64,000 nt of DNA from Tritrichomonas musculus (GCA_039105265.1 JAPFFF010000037.1:744001-808000), one strand, 5' to 3'; shown: positions 9,331-19,910, counted from the stretch's first letter. A program made the numbers and translations. Notes: generated from the letters alone by a model not told the origin.

Positions 9331-11337
9331 ATGTCTAACGTGAATAACACTATTTTCATGCAGTCAATTGGACCAAATGATTCTATTCAAAATTTTAATC
9401 AAATGGAAGCACGACGTAGTAATTCTTTTGACAATAATATTTTTCCTCGTAATAATTATAATTTAAATCAAAATATGCATAATTATCCACAACAATATCC
9501 ATTTAATCAGTATCATTATAATCAACAATTGCCACCAGCAATATTACCTGATCACCCATTTCCTCATCAAGATAGTCAATTAATAAATAATCCACAAACG
9601 CCCCACAATTACCAGCAATATACTTATCCGCAGCAACCTTATCAGCCATTTCTAAATTCACAATCTATTCATGATGATAACAATCAACAAGAAAGTGAGA
9701 AGAAAAAATATCCTGAAGGTATAAATTATTATAAAAAATATAGATATGATTTATATAATATTCAATATCGTCATATATCAATTAAACAATGGAACGATAT
9801 TCCTGTTGATGAATCTCCATATTCACATATGTGGGAAACTCCTGAATCATTTGAGCCAGAGCAATTTTCTAAAATACATTCCAATAATGAAAAAAAAAAG
9901 AAGCGAAATGACTTATTTTGGTTCATTATATTTATTGTCAATGTCATTGCATCAATAGCGGTTTTTACTTATTTAACTATTAAATTCAGATCTAATTATG
10001 ACTCCGAAAAATTAGCATTTGTTGATCCATATTCAAAATTTCAATTTGAAATAAATGAAATAACTAATATTAAAGTTTATACAAAAGAAATATTCATTGC
10101 AGTTGCAATTGGCGCGGCAATTGGTCTTGTATTCAATATTATTCACATTACATATTCAACATTTGCGCCATTGGTATATATTAAGGACAGTATCTGGCTC
10201 TGCATCATAATATCAATTTTATGCATTATTTTATTAGTAATTAGAGGATTTTATTATGCTTTTGGATTTCCGATTTTAACATTAATTCTAGCACTTTTAT
10301 TTTTTTGTTGTATGAGAAAAGATATGTCATTTTCAGCATCTGTTCTAACTGTAGTTATCAAGCTTTTTTGGAATTATCCATCAGTTATTTTAATTCTTTG
10401 TTTTGATACTTTTTTTGAACTTATATTTGGCCTTTCATTTTCAATTTCAATTTTTTTTATAGAAATCACAGAAACATCAAGATATCTCTACATTTTCATA
10501 TGTTTTTCATTTCTTTGGGTTTCATCCACATTTGAATACTTAACTTACATGACAATTGCTGGTTTAACATCCTCTTGGTATTTCCTTAATGATACCATGT
10601 ATTATCCAAAAAAACCAGTATGGGATGCATTCAAAAGAAATTGCAAAAGGTCATTTGGTAGTGCATCAGCAGCTGGTTTCCTTCTCTGTTTTATTAAGCT
10701 TCTTGAATTTATAGCTAATAGTGATAATATTTGCTGTAACTGTAGCCGTGCTCATAATAGCTACACAACTATTCCTACAACCGATATTAACGAAGAACGT
10801 AATGAGGAACGTCCTGAAAAAGCAATTCTTTGCCTATTGAAATGTATTGCAATCAGCATCTTAAAAATTTTAGAGGCTTGCATTCCTTTTATTAATCAAT
10901 ATGCACTCATTTATTGCGCCATCTTTGATGTTCCTTTCAAAGAAGGCTGTCGACGATGGGCTGAAATGTCATGTCATAAATTTTGCAATCTTGTATTAAG
11001 TGGCTGCTGTATTAAAAGTGCTATGTTTTTTAATGGCTTAATTTGGACAATTGGAAGCGTTTCGTTTGGCTTGGGGATTTCAAATTATATTTTTAAAGAA
11101 TTAAATAATTATGACTTGCCTTTTCCGAAAATTTCTGTTTCAATATTCGCTTTCATTTTTACTTATTCTATTTTCCAGGTTTTTACTCAACCATTTTCAA
11201 CCTTTGCAGATTCCTTAATCATTTGCTTCTTTGAATCTCCCGAAAAATTGAAAACTTCGGAGAACAACTTGTATGAAAATATGCGATCTTTTTATGAAAA
11301 CAGTGTTGAAGAAATGATTCAAAGCTCATACCAATGA
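9331..11337 (+). CDS. choline-transporter-like (CTL/SLC44) membrane protein
   Basis: A 668-residue polytopic membrane protein. Residues 1 to about 120 are a cytoplasmic tail rich in Asn, Gln, Pro, Tyr and His. The first helix is near 193-218 (FWFIIFIVNVIASIAVFTYL), followed by a loop and roughly nine further hydrophobic segments. The CTL-family signature is seen in KRSFGSASAAGFLLCFIKLL (about 438-457), equivalent to the family's HLGSIAFGSLI region, and in YALIYCAIFDVPFKEGCRRW (about 524-543), equivalent to its NAYIxIAI region. A Cys-rich loop CCNCSRAH lies near 468. SLC44 relatives transport choline or ethanolamine or scaffold membrane complexes; the substrate here is unknown. ATG at 9331 is the first in frame. 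Length fits the family. Confidence 0.85.
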   Translation: MSNVNNTIFMQSIGPNDSIQNFNQMEARRSNSFDNNIFPRNNYNLNQNMHNYPQQYPFNQYHYNQQLPPAILPDHPFPHQDSQLINNPQTPHNYQQYTYPQQPYQPFLNSQSIHDDNNQQESEKKKYPEGINYYKKYRYDLYNIQYRHISIKQWNDIPVDESPYSHMWETPESFEPEQFSKIHSNNEKKKKRNDLFWFIIFIVNVIASIAVFTYLTIKFRSNYDSEKLAFVDPYSKFQFEINEITNIKVYTKEIFIAVAIGAAIGLVFNIIHITYSTFAPLVYIKDSIWLCIIISILCIILLVIRGFYYAFGFPILTLILALLFFCCMRKDMSFSASVLTVVIKLFWNYPSVILILCFDTFFELIFGLSFSISIFFIEITETSRYLYIFICFSFLWVSSTFEYLTYMTIAGLTSSWYFLNDTMYYPKKPVWDAFKRNCKRSFGSASAAGFLLCFIKLLEFIANSDNICCNCSRAHNSYTTIPTTDINEERNEERPEKAILCLLKCIAISILKILEACIPFINQYALIYCAIFDVPFKEGCRRWAEMSCHKFCNLVLSGCCIKSAMFFNGLIWTIGSVSFGLGISNYIFKELNNYDLPFPKISVSIFAFIFTYSIFQVFTQPFSTFADSLIICFFESPEKLKTSENNLYENMRSFYENSVEEMIQSSYQ

Positions 11338-11574
11338 CGGATTGTTCGAAATAATAGTATGAACAGATATTGATGATTTTATAGAGAATTTTGTAATTAA
11401 TATTATATTATATGTTTTTTGTTATAATAAAAAGAGTTTTTTTTTTTTTTTATAATTTCTTTTTAATTGAATTTAAACGAATTTTCTCTCAAAAGTTTAA
11501 ATTTGAATGTAGTCAAAATTTTTTAATTTCTAGAAATCAAACTTTTTGATAATTTTTAATTCTTGTAAATTTTA
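11338..11574. other. intergenic region between the CTL and LRR genes
   Basis: A T-rich 3' flank with a 14-base T run near 11438, then CAAACTTTTTGATAA at 11538-11552, 23 bp before the next start codon. This carries the CAAAAAGT word in reverse orientation. Confidence 0.4.
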
Positions 11575-12669
11575 ATGACATTTGCAGATCTCCAACAAAT
11601 AACAAATTCAAAAGAAGACGATATTAGTTGTGATTTATCAATAATATCAATCGATTATTATGATCAGCTCCAAGAACTTATTTTAAAATATGGATTTACC
11701 AAAATTGGCTGTTTAAGTATTAATTGCAGCACTGCTGATAAATATCGTAGAGCTGTTACAAAAGCTCGAAAAGAAAAAGGTAAAAAAGCAAAAGTTCCAC
11801 CTCCTGCCTCTTTCGAGGGATCAATTTATTCTCAGAGAAATAGAAAAGAAGCAAATAAAAAGTTGATATTAGAGGGAGATGAGCAACCAAATTATCTTGC
11901 TGCAGACATAGTTGCTTTAATGGCTCGATTGTTGCCAAAAACAAAATCGCTAAAATCTCTGACGTTAAGTTCTATTATGTTTACACCGATAGATTTTGAT
12001 ATTTTATTTCAAGCGCTGTCACTAAATAAGAGCCTTCGTTCTCTCAAAATTCAAGGAATTCCTATTAAAAGTGAAGTCTTTGCAAAACTTTGTGAAGCAT
12101 TAAAGCACAAATTTATCATTAATTTGACAATTAAGAACTGCAATTTAAAAGATAAAATTGTTGATTCTTTTCTAAGCTTAATTAAATATCATACATCAAT
12201 TCAGAAAAAGGCTGAACGGATTGCTGAAAGGCAAAGAAAGCACATAGGCTTAGTTTGTATATCAAATATCAATTTTAGAGATAACAAATTTACTACAACT
12301 TTTGTCCAAAAGATAGTCTCAACAATTGATTCATCTCCTGTATTTCGACTTGATCTTCGCGATAACATTCCAATTCCTGCCAGTTACAAGTTATCTCCAA
12401 AAATAATGGTTGGTTGCTATCCAACATTTTCTTCATCCAGTTTACGAATGCAAAAGCATCATGATTACAAATCGCGTGAGCTTGCAGATGAACGTCAATT
12501 AGAAAGAGAAAATCAAAAATTGAAAAATAAACTCGATATTTTAGATAACGAAAATGTGGCTACAATTGCAAAACGAATGTACGCTGTTGGCGACCGCGCA
12601 GATGAATTTGTTGAGCATATTAATCAACTTGATAAGCTTTGCACATATTTATCAAAGAAGAAACAATAA
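11575..12669 (+). CDS. leucine-rich-repeat protein with C-terminal coiled coil
   Basis: A 364-residue soluble protein. Residues about 110-260 carry RNI-type leucine-rich repeats (SLKSLTLSSIMFTPIDFDIL, SLRSLKIQGIPI, INLTIKNCNLKDKIVDSFL, DLRDN), interrupted by basic stretches such as KARKEKGKKAK near 62. Residues about 300-362 form a heptad-rich coiled coil (LERENQKLKNKLDILDNENV). LRR plus terminal coiled coil recalls centrosomal or ciliary proteins such as CEP78, but similarity at that level is weak and I give no symbol. A cytoskeletal role is inference. The ATG at 11575 follows a short AT-rich leader; no signal peptide. Confidence 0.7.
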   Translation: MTFADLQQITNSKEDDISCDLSIISIDYYDQLQELILKYGFTKIGCLSINCSTADKYRRAVTKARKEKGKKAKVPPPASFEGSIYSQRNRKEANKKLILEGDEQPNYLAADIVALMARLLPKTKSLKSLTLSSIMFTPIDFDILFQALSLNKSLRSLKIQGIPIKSEVFAKLCEALKHKFIINLTIKNCNLKDKIVDSFLSLIKYHTSIQKKAERIAERQRKHIGLVCISNINFRDNKFTTTFVQKIVSTIDSSPVFRLDLRDNIPIPASYKLSPKIMVGCYPTFSSSSLRMQKHHDYKSRELADERQLERENQKLKNKLDILDNENVATIAKRMYAVGDRADEFVEHINQLDKLCTYLSKKKQ

Positions 12670-13059
12670 TTCATGATTAATATTATTATTTAGCGTTTTG
12701 TTTGATTATTAATAAATATATATTATGATATATCACCCATATATTGTATATTATATGATATTTTTATATTGTTGTTGGTGTGTGACAACAAAATATTATT
12801 ATTGACTTTTCAAAAAAAAAAAGCAATTCCAAATCTTTTAAATTGTTTAGTAAAGATAAAAATTATCAAAAGCAATTTAAAACTGTAAATTTTATTTTCT
12901 AAAAAATCAATCTTTGATTTCAAAAAAAAAAAAAAGGCATGCTTATGTACCATTAAGTTGGAAGAAAGTAAAAGGTATTTACTGATAGTAAATGCTATTG
13001 TTAAAAGATATGTTTAATTTATATATTAAAAATTCATATAATAATAGTACAGGTTTTTT
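12670..13059. other. intergenic region between two convergent genes
   Basis: AT-rich 3' flanks with A-runs near 12810 and 12920. Nothing else that I can support. Confidence 0.4.
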
Positions 13060-13656
13060 TTAAAGGGAATCTCTATTAGATTTTCGCTTCAGTGGTTGGT
13101 AATCATCATCATCCTCATAATCTAATCTATTGTCATATCCATTCATGTTATCTCTATTCCTACGAGTTGAATTTTTGCATTGTCTCATTTGCCACCAGAA
13201 CATAACAAGTGATCCAAAGCATGTGCCACCAATGATTAAAACGATTATTAATAAAGTTTGACTTTCCAAAACATATGTAACAGGGTAACCTTCTGACCAA
13301 ATTTCCGAATCTTTAGAAAAGTAAACAAAAGCATTGCCACTTTTGTGCTTTGGAACCTCGCACGTGACAATTCCACTTTTTTCAGCGTTTGCCTTAACAA
13401 TAATATCATCAAATTTACAGAAACAAGGTCCTTCGAAAGGAGGATCAATTTGAATTTCAATTGAAATACTACCTGATGTAGGTAATTGAATAGGGTTGAC
13501 TTTTGAAATAGTATATTTTTGGGGACTATTTTCATTATCGTTTAAAAGTTGTGCCAAAAATTGATTCTTTTTACGAAAGTTCATTTTATTCATCGTATGA
13601 GAGTCTAATGAATATGATAAATATAGTAAAAAAATGAAATATGTAATATGTTGCAT
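13060..13656 (-). CDS. single-pass membrane protein with an IPT/TIG-like extracellular domain
   Basis: A 198-residue protein. Residues 1-17 are a hydrophobic signal peptide (ITYFIFLLYLSYSLD). Residues about 50-135 look like an IPT/TIG immunoglobulin-like fold: an opening Ile-x-Pro strand (SKVNPIQLPTSGSISIEIQI), a Cys pair, VTCEVPKH and VYFSKDSEIWSEGYPVTYV, matching the family's vtCxvP and vSxDgxxwS patterns. A membrane helix follows at about 138-161 (LLIIVLIIGGTCFGSLVMFW), then a basic stop-transfer and a charged cytoplasmic tail containing DYEDDDDYQPL. It is divergent from the large protein at 13774 with a 117-bp spacer. A small surface or endomembrane protein; the ligand is unknown. Confidence 0.65.
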   Translation of the reverse strand: MQHITYFIFLLYLSYSLDSHTMNKMNFRKKNQFLAQLLNDNENSPQKYTISKVNPIQLPTSGSISIEIQIDPPFEGPCFCKFDDIIVKANAEKSGIVTCEVPKHKSGNAFVYFSKDSEIWSEGYPVTYVLESQTLLIIVLIIGGTCFGSLVMFWWQMRQCKNSTRRNRDNMNGYDNRLDYEDDDDYQPLKRKSNRDSL

Positions 13657-13773
13657 GTTTTTGCTAAAAAATTAAAAATATCCTTTTAATTATTTCAATA
13701 CCAACAGAAAATATTCTATGCTACATCATAAAAAGCTTATCCATAATTAATTCAAAATTTTAAAAAAATTAGA

Positions 13774-16700
13774 ATGCTTTTGATCGCGCAGCTTGCTTGT
13801 TTTTTTCTAATTTTTGTAATCATTTACATTATACTTCGTGCAATTCTAATTTATGCTATTTATCTTTTCTTAACAAGAATTTTTAATGCCAAAGTAAGAT
13901 TTAAATCAGGATATTCTTTTTTCTCAATTCAAGATATTACCGTCGAGAGCGATCAATTTGAGATCCAATGCAAACTATTTATGATTTCGGTTGGTGTTCA
14001 TACAAGCATGCAGCTAAAAAATCTTTTGATCAAAAAAGGGAATATACATTATTTTAAAGAAGTTTACCTAAATGCGCAAAGAATAGTCGATAGAGCGCTT
14101 CCCTCAAAACGTTTTTTCCATATTTCAATTGATGTTGATAATGTTAATTATCAAACTGAAAATTTTTTATTAACGATGGATAATATTCGTTCAATTCATA
14201 CAGACTCGCAGCATTCCTTATCTTTTCAAAATTGCAATTTCACAAATCCATTATTATCAATTAAAGTTTCTGAATATGAGCATTCAATCCATTTTTCTGG
14301 AAATCTTCCGGAAAAGATACAAATTATGAGGCCTATTTTCAATATCAAATGTAATGGAAATACAATTTCATCCGATCAGGTTGAAATTAGTGCATACTCA
14401 GAAATACCTTCTATTTGGAGAACAGTAATTTCATTACGAGAGGTAGAATTAACTTTCCCCCATATTACATTCCTCGATGATATTTTTATAATCAAATTTT
14501 CACACCAAATTAATTTTTCAATTGTAGATTCACTTATTACTTTCGAATCTCTTCATATCAAAAATTATTTGCATCAATTCAAAATCAAAATTAATCATGT
14601 TAAACTCAGTCATGATAAAATCAAAGTTAAAAAAATAATTGGAAATTCAAATGTTCAATTTCTTCGTATTTTGAATCATTTAAGATGGCTTTTATATGCG
14701 TCATGTAAAATTAATAAAACTGAATTATTAATTAAACTTGAAAATGGAGAACTTTTAGATATAGTTGTACTTAACTTTGAAGAGCGTAACAAACTTGATG
14801 ATAATGAAAGCAATGATAGAAGACCAAGTGAATTAAACTTAGATTCTGAAGCAGCAAATTTCCAATATCTAAACATTTTTAATTCCTATTTTAATTCATT
14901 TAATAAGCACAATATCAAATTAAGTGAAGGTGAAGCTCTTATAACGAACCCTAGTGAGATAGCAAATGGCTTTCACTCGAGCAACTTTTATGATCATCTG
15001 AATAATTATATATTCGAGCGACCCAAGAAAGAATTTGTTAAAGCAGATGAAGTAAAAATGGAAATGATTGCTCATAGAACCTTAATTTCATCTGCGCACA
15101 TGTCAGATGTACAAATCAACCGAAAAGATGTATCACAATTTACATTGAATTCATTAAATATTATTTATTCCAATTCGGAGACATTTCAATTATATTTACA
15201 AGAACTTTATGAAGGATTTTCTGGAAAATTGACAGCAAAAGAGCATAATATAAAAGCGTTCGTTAATTTCCTTAGAATCGATGAATTAATTTTAAATAGA
15301 ACTTTAACTAGCGAAAACTTAGATTTAGACCTAAAAATAAACAAATCAGTTCCACTTGAAGAGAGTCGAAAATCACTCAAATCATTGTTTCCAAAATTAG
15401 CGGATCTTTCCAAGATACAGTCAGTTATATTACTCAACTACAACATAAAATGTTCTGAGATGAATTTCACACAAACCTTTTCAGTCACTCCGATTAAATT
15501 GTCTGGTACGATGGCTTTTTTCCATAATGGTACTAAAATGTTAACATGTGGAGTTGTTCACTGTATCTCAGACACTGCTACTCTTCCTCTTGAGACCTTT
15601 TATTCGCCTGCCTTTTGGTACATATCATTTGAAATGAACACAATGAAAATCAAGTATGAGCAGAAGAAAGCAATTTTCAAAGGCATAAAAGGTGAAAGTA
15701 CCTCATTTACGTTTGAATCGGCCACACTTTTCAAAGATATCGTCCAATTGAAAAAGATAAAGAAGGCGAACGGTGAAGCTAACAACAACAATAATAATAA
15801 CAATGATGAGGATCCACTCTTAGTTGAAGATAAAAATATCAGTATCTTCGATTTCTGGACAGAAAATGTAATTCCCATCGGACCCGAAAGGAAGCTAAAA
15901 ACTTCGCCAAGTAACGCATCAAGTGCAACTTTTGAAGCAGTCAATGAAAATTCGAATTCCGCTAGTTTTGAAACAGAAGTCAACTTAGCAACCGATACAA
16001 ATTTGAATTTAACGACAATTTCAAATTTGAATATGAACCCAAGTATTCAAAAGCCGTTAAAACGTAAAAATAGTTCAACTCGCCTTAACCGTTATGCTTC
16101 GCAATTTGATTTCGAAGATTCTGTCTTCAGGCCGTCTCAGCACCAAGACAGCCAATCGTTCTATGGCAGCTATGAAAAGCTGCCAACTGTACAAAATCGA
16201 AAAACCCGCCAACCATACAAAATCATTCTTCCTCCAACCGATCAAGTAAGGAACTCAATTCATATTTCACCTAAATTGACCTCTGAGTATGTTCCAGGCA
16301 GTTTATTTGAATCGTCTGCTTCACTAGCGAACCTTTTTTCGAACGCGTCATCCAACATTGCCAAGAAGAGCCCGATCAAGAGCTCTTTAGACAAAAATAA
16401 TAATTCAGAGACCGATCAAAACCGCTCAGATTCACCTCTCGTCCTAGATCAATTGAAGCGAATTGATTCTACACGGAATATCTCAATCGCCGAGCTGAAG
16501 AACGATCAGCCAAGCTACGAGCAAGTTCGTTACAAATTAGAATGCTTCAATGGTGAATATTTCACCAACGCAAAGGATCGAACGGTTGAATTCAAAGCTG
16601 AAAAAGCAATTTTCGGCGACGTTCAATACACGAATGTCACTTCGAGGTTTGAGAAAGATGTTCCTGTCACTTTTACAGCCGATCAAATTGAGTGGCCATA

Positions 16701-17907
16701 TATGAAAGCTTTCTTCACTGAATTTAACCTCACCAACCGTCTTTTTAAAGCAAAAAGTATGTCGCTCAATTCAAATTTCTCCTTAACGTCTTTTGATCCA
16801 AAATGGCTAAGTTTTTCACGTGCTGAAATCGGCCAAATACTCTTTAAAAGTTTTTGTTTTGACCTTAATACGATCAAAAATCCTTATTATCAACAAAATT
16901 CAAATTTGAGTCGAAATAAAAGCATCGATTCAAATTTGAATCAAAATAAAAGTATCGATTCAAATATGAATTCAAAAATGGACTTTTTCATTGAATCAAA
17001 AGTGATTTCAATGACATCTGGAAAGTTTTCTTTTAAAGCATTAGATGTTAATATACCTATTTATCCATCTAAATCAGAACTAACTGCAGGTTTAATAAGA
17101 GTCGCTTTCTCAACAATTTCTAGTTTTATCTCCTTTTTGCGCGATTTCAATACTCAATTCAAAAAAGTTAATTCACCTAAAATTATATTGAAATTAAAAC
17201 CAATGAATATTGCTCATGCAAGCTATTCTAATCATTCAATTGTATTTAAAGATGCTGAATTTAATTTCATTTTAGATCATGTTAACGTGTTTGATATTAC
17301 AAGTAAGTTTGTGGCGATTTTTAGAGTGGAAAAAAAAGTGCCAACATCAAAAATTGAAAAAAATATCAGTAAAAAAATTGAAATTGACGGTGATAAAAAA
17401 GATAAAATTAATAATAAAAAAGAAATATTTTTGGCTAAGCCTAATAATGAAAGAGTAAAGAAAGATACAAATAATAATGATGATAAGCAGCAATTACATA
17501 TAATCCTGACGTTTAAAGAAAAAGAAAACGTTTGTAAAAGGCTAAATATTTCACTCAATTCTATCGTGGTATTAAAATGTGATCATAGAGATGCTCAGCT
17601 TTTCAAAGAAAACTTTAGATCAGTATTCCAAGTTCATCCTCATGAAGAAGTTAAGAAATACCTCTTTGAATCAACTTCATTCTTCAACTTCATATTACTA
17701 TTAAATTATTATGATCCAAAAGATCCAGATTTCGACGAAAATAGAGAATATAAATTAAATATGGAAGGTGTAGAAATCCCTAAGCAAACAAATTCTTTTC
17801 ATGATATGATTGATTATATATTTGATTATGTAATGAAAATTGTTCGAGGGAAAGTTCAAGCTATAAAGAAAAGAGAAGTTCAACCGAATGGAAATAATTA
17901 TTCATAA
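13774..17907 (+). CDS. large N-terminally anchored protein, bridge-like lipid-transfer candidate (BLTP2/FMP27-like)
   Basis: A 1377-residue protein. Residues 3-33 are a long hydrophobic anchor (LLIAQLACFFLIFVIIYIIL...). It continues directly into alternating beta-strand-like segments of the kind FFSIQDITVESDQFEIQCKL, repeated to about residue 670. This layout, a membrane anchor followed by a repeated beta groove, is typical of the FMP27/SABRE/Hobbit (BLTP2) group at ER contact sites, though those proteins exceed 2000 residues. A low-complexity, probably disordered insert (Asn run near 672, Ser/Asn-rich to about 920) splits the protein; beta-rich segments resume to about 1230, and a Lys/Asn linker and helical C-terminus end it. 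The family call is inference from architecture, not from a diagnostic motif. Confidence 0.45.
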   Translation: MLLIAQLACFFLIFVIIYIILRAILIYAIYLFLTRIFNAKVRFKSGYSFFSIQDITVESDQFEIQCKLFMISVGVHTSMQLKNLLIKKGNIHYFKEVYLNAQRIVDRALPSKRFFHISIDVDNVNYQTENFLLTMDNIRSIHTDSQHSLSFQNCNFTNPLLSIKVSEYEHSIHFSGNLPEKIQIMRPIFNIKCNGNTISSDQVEISAYSEIPSIWRTVISLREVELTFPHITFLDDIFIIKFSHQINFSIVDSLITFESLHIKNYLHQFKIKINHVKLSHDKIKVKKIIGNSNVQFLRILNHLRWLLYASCKINKTELLIKLENGELLDIVVLNFEERNKLDDNESNDRRPSELNLDSEAANFQYLNIFNSYFNSFNKHNIKLSEGEALITNPSEIANGFHSSNFYDHLNNYIFERPKKEFVKADEVKMEMIAHRTLISSAHMSDVQINRKDVSQFTLNSLNIIYSNSETFQLYLQELYEGFSGKLTAKEHNIKAFVNFLRIDELILNRTLTSENLDLDLKINKSVPLEESRKSLKSLFPKLADLSKIQSVILLNYNIKCSEMNFTQTFSVTPIKLSGTMAFFHNGTKMLTCGVVHCISDTATLPLETFYSPAFWYISFEMNTMKIKYEQKKAIFKGIKGESTSFTFESATLFKDIVQLKKIKKANGEANNNNNNNNDEDPLLVEDKNISIFDFWTENVIPIGPERKLKTSPSNASSATFEAVNENSNSASFETEVNLATDTNLNLTTISNLNMNPSIQKPLKRKNSSTRLNRYASQFDFEDSVFRPSQHQDSQSFYGSYEKLPTVQNRKTRQPYKIILPPTDQVRNSIHISPKLTSEYVPGSLFESSASLANLFSNASSNIAKKSPIKSSLDKNNNSETDQNRSDSPLVLDQLKRIDSTRNISIAELKNDQPSYEQVRYKLECFNGEYFTNAKDRTVEFKAEKAIFGDVQYTNVTSRFEKDVPVTFTADQIEWPYMKAFFTEFNLTNRLFKAKSMSLNSNFSLTSFDPKWLSFSRAEIGQILFKSFCFDLNTIKNPYYQQNSNLSRNKSIDSNLNQNKSIDSNMNSKMDFFIESKVISMTSGKFSFKALDVNIPIYPSKSELTAGLIRVAFSTISSFISFLRDFNTQFKKVNSPKIILKLKPMNIAHASYSNHSIVFKDAEFNFILDHVNVFDITSKFVAIFRVEKKVPTSKIEKNISKKIEIDGDKKDKINNKKEIFLAKPNNERVKKDTNNNDDKQQLHIILTFKEKENVCKRLNISLNSIVVLKCDHRDAQLFKENFRSVFQVHPHEEVKKYLFESTSFFNFILLLNYYDPKDPDFDENREYKLNMEGVEIPKQTNSFHDMIDYIFDYVMKIVRGKVQAIKKREVQPNGNNYS

Positions 17908-18687
17908 TTTGTTTGTTCGCTTTATTTATTTTTTTATGTATTATTCTAATAAACACTTATACTGTTTAAAATTATCAAAAAAAAAAAAATATTTGCTATT
18001 AGATTGTTTTAATTGATTATTAATTTTTATTTTTAATAAATAAGAATTTGTTAATAAATATCAAATCTATCTATTATTGATTTTTATATAAAAACTCTAG
18101 GCAATTTCTAACTAATGTATAATCATATATTGATGTACCCTTTTCAGATATGAAAGTGATTATATGAATGAATTCTTTGAGAAAAAAATATTTTATATTT
18201 GACTTTTTGAATAATATTTAGTTTATCCTTTGGTCTGATGAGATTTCTTGGTTCAATTATGGTTCACATAAAAGAGTATGGCATGGGCAAATGAAATTAA
18301 AATGGTGGTTTTGAAAATTTGTTTGATTTTTTGATATGAGGTATTTTTTTATTTGATGGATAAGAGTTTGAAAAAATAGATTAAATTCAATAAACGATAA
18401 TTTTTTTTCAGAAGTAGCTTTTGAAAATTGAAAAGAATAATATAAGATTTTCAATAAAATTAAGATAATTTCGCGTTTTATTAAATAATTTTTTACTCAA
18501 AAATCAAAAGTAAATATTTAAATATTTTTTGAAATTAAACAATAACTAAATGTAAATATACCAAATAATATATATATTTACATGAAGATTAGTTATTTTT
18601 TAAAGATAAACTTTTTTTAGAAATGTTTTGAAATTTTTAACCTTTTAAAAAGCCAATATAAAAAGATTTGCATAGAAATATTATTTA
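17908..18687. other. intergenic region upstream of the C2-like gene
   Basis: Very AT-rich. A minus-strand frame at 18257-18454 overlaps no recognisable domain and is probably chance. No repeat was recognised. Confidence 0.4.
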
Positions 18688-18697
18688 TCAAAAAGTT
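18688..18697 (+). promoter_or_regulatory. TCAAAAAGTT element, candidate initiator/core promoter
   Basis: The element lies 79 bp before the ATG at 18767. Its position argues that transcription starts inside the upstream TTG-opened frame, supporting the ATG start. The TCA at its head fits the known trichomonad initiator preference for TCA around +1 (established for T. vaginalis); its activity here is inference. Confidence 0.45.
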
Positions 18698-18766
18698 AAA
18701 ATAAATTATATTTTCAGAAGAAGATATTCACCAAAAAATTATCATTTCATTTTGAAAAAAAACTTA

Positions 18767-19429
18767 ATGACTGAGAGCAATGTTAGATTTCCAATAGGTC
18801 TTAATATCCATTTGGTATCTTTTGATCTTCCTAAGCGTGTTATTAGAGATAATGAAGAAATTCGAGTGAGTATCACTACAATGCCAGAAGAAAAGAAGCA
18901 GCATTTTCACATGCACGCAAAGAAAATGCATGAATCAAATCATGTTTTCTCAATAAACATTACAAATCAAACAAAAAAGGTTATCATGGTCTTTCGAAGA
19001 AAAAGTTTCTTTTATAATGATCCAATAATTGCATCAACAATCATTCATGCAAGTGACTTTCCAAAACTTCCTCCTGGAATGAAATCATTCACCTGTGGAG
19101 TTATAAATGCAGATGTTAAAACACTCCAAATTTTCTATCCTCTTCAAAAACAAATGCAAGAGATGAGAGAAGAGCGCGCTCATTATGGACAAGTTAATCC
19201 TAATGAAATTGATCAAGCAAATCATAAAATAAATAGAAAAGTTCTTGGTCAAATGCAAATTCAAATGTCATTCACAGCACCTTATCCTGATTTAGATAAT
19301 GATAGCCAAAAAATGAACAGAATTAAAATTGGAGGAAGTTCTCATAAATTCCATTCAAATGATAAAAAAGTAGAGCACGATATGTTTAAAGATGAAAACA
19401 ATGGAGGTAATGCATATACACGAATTTAA
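18767..19429 (+). CDS. C2-like domain protein of a trichomonad-expanded family
   Basis: 220 residues from the first ATG. The frame is open upstream to 18668 only through a TTG codon, which eukaryotes do not normally use. The N-terminal 130 residues look like a C2-type beta sandwich (FPIGLNIHLVSFDLP, HVFSINITNQTKKVIMVFRR, FYNDPIIASTIIHASDFPKL). The C-terminal part is polar and probably disordered. I recall similar sequences as a multi-copy conserved family in trichomonads, but no function is established. Calcium-binding Asp loops of a classical C2 domain are not obvious. It is probably cytosolic or membrane-associated: there is no signal peptide or membrane helix. Confidence 0.6.
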   Translation: MTESNVRFPIGLNIHLVSFDLPKRVIRDNEEIRVSITTMPEEKKQHFHMHAKKMHESNHVFSINITNQTKKVIMVFRRKSFFYNDPIIASTIIHASDFPKLPPGMKSFTCGVINADVKTLQIFYPLQKQMQEMREERAHYGQVNPNEIDQANHKINRKVLGQMQIQMSFTAPYPDLDNDSQKMNRIKIGGSSHKFHSNDKKVEHDMFKDENNGGNAYTRI

Positions 19430-19594
19430 TTGATTTTCAAATAGAGTTCCTCCATCAAAATAAATTTAAATATGTAGTATTTTTAATATTGTTAATAAAA
19501 TATATATAATAAATTTTAAATTATTTTTGATTCATAATTATTATTGCTATCATTTCTTACTATCATAACTAATAAAAAAGTTGCTTGATGAGTT

Positions 19595-19837
19595 GAAAAA
19601 TGGGGACAATCGTTTTTTTCTACACCACTTTTTGAACTATCAAATTATGCAAGAGTAGGTGAAACTCTCTCAAAAAAAATTACGTAAACTTCAGAAAAAC
19701 AAACTTTTTGAGAATAAAATCTCTTTGAGTTTCACCTACTCTATTATGCATTATTTAGCCAAAATTGAATAAAAAAAGTATAAAAAAGTTTTCAAAAAGT
19801 TAAAAAGTTTTCAAAAAATACGATTCCCGAAAAATGG
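19595..19837. mobile_element. short inverted-repeat element with an 8-9 bp target duplication
   Basis: GAAAAATGG occurs at 19595-19603 and 19829-19837, flanking ends GGACAATCGTTTTTTTC (left) and ...AAATACGATTCCC (right), which are imperfect inverted repeats. Inside, AGAGTAGGTGAAACTC (19652-19667) pairs perfectly with 19727-19742, forming a long hairpin. No coding capacity. An 8-9 bp duplication is the size made by hAT or MULE transposases (established knowledge). Related sequence lies at 56429-56760 and 58868-58939. Confidence 0.75.
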
Positions 19838-19910
19838 AAAGAATAATGAATAACTTATTTATTTCTTAAAAATGATATTTCTAATGGTTTTGCTTTTTTC
19901 ATTTGCGTTT

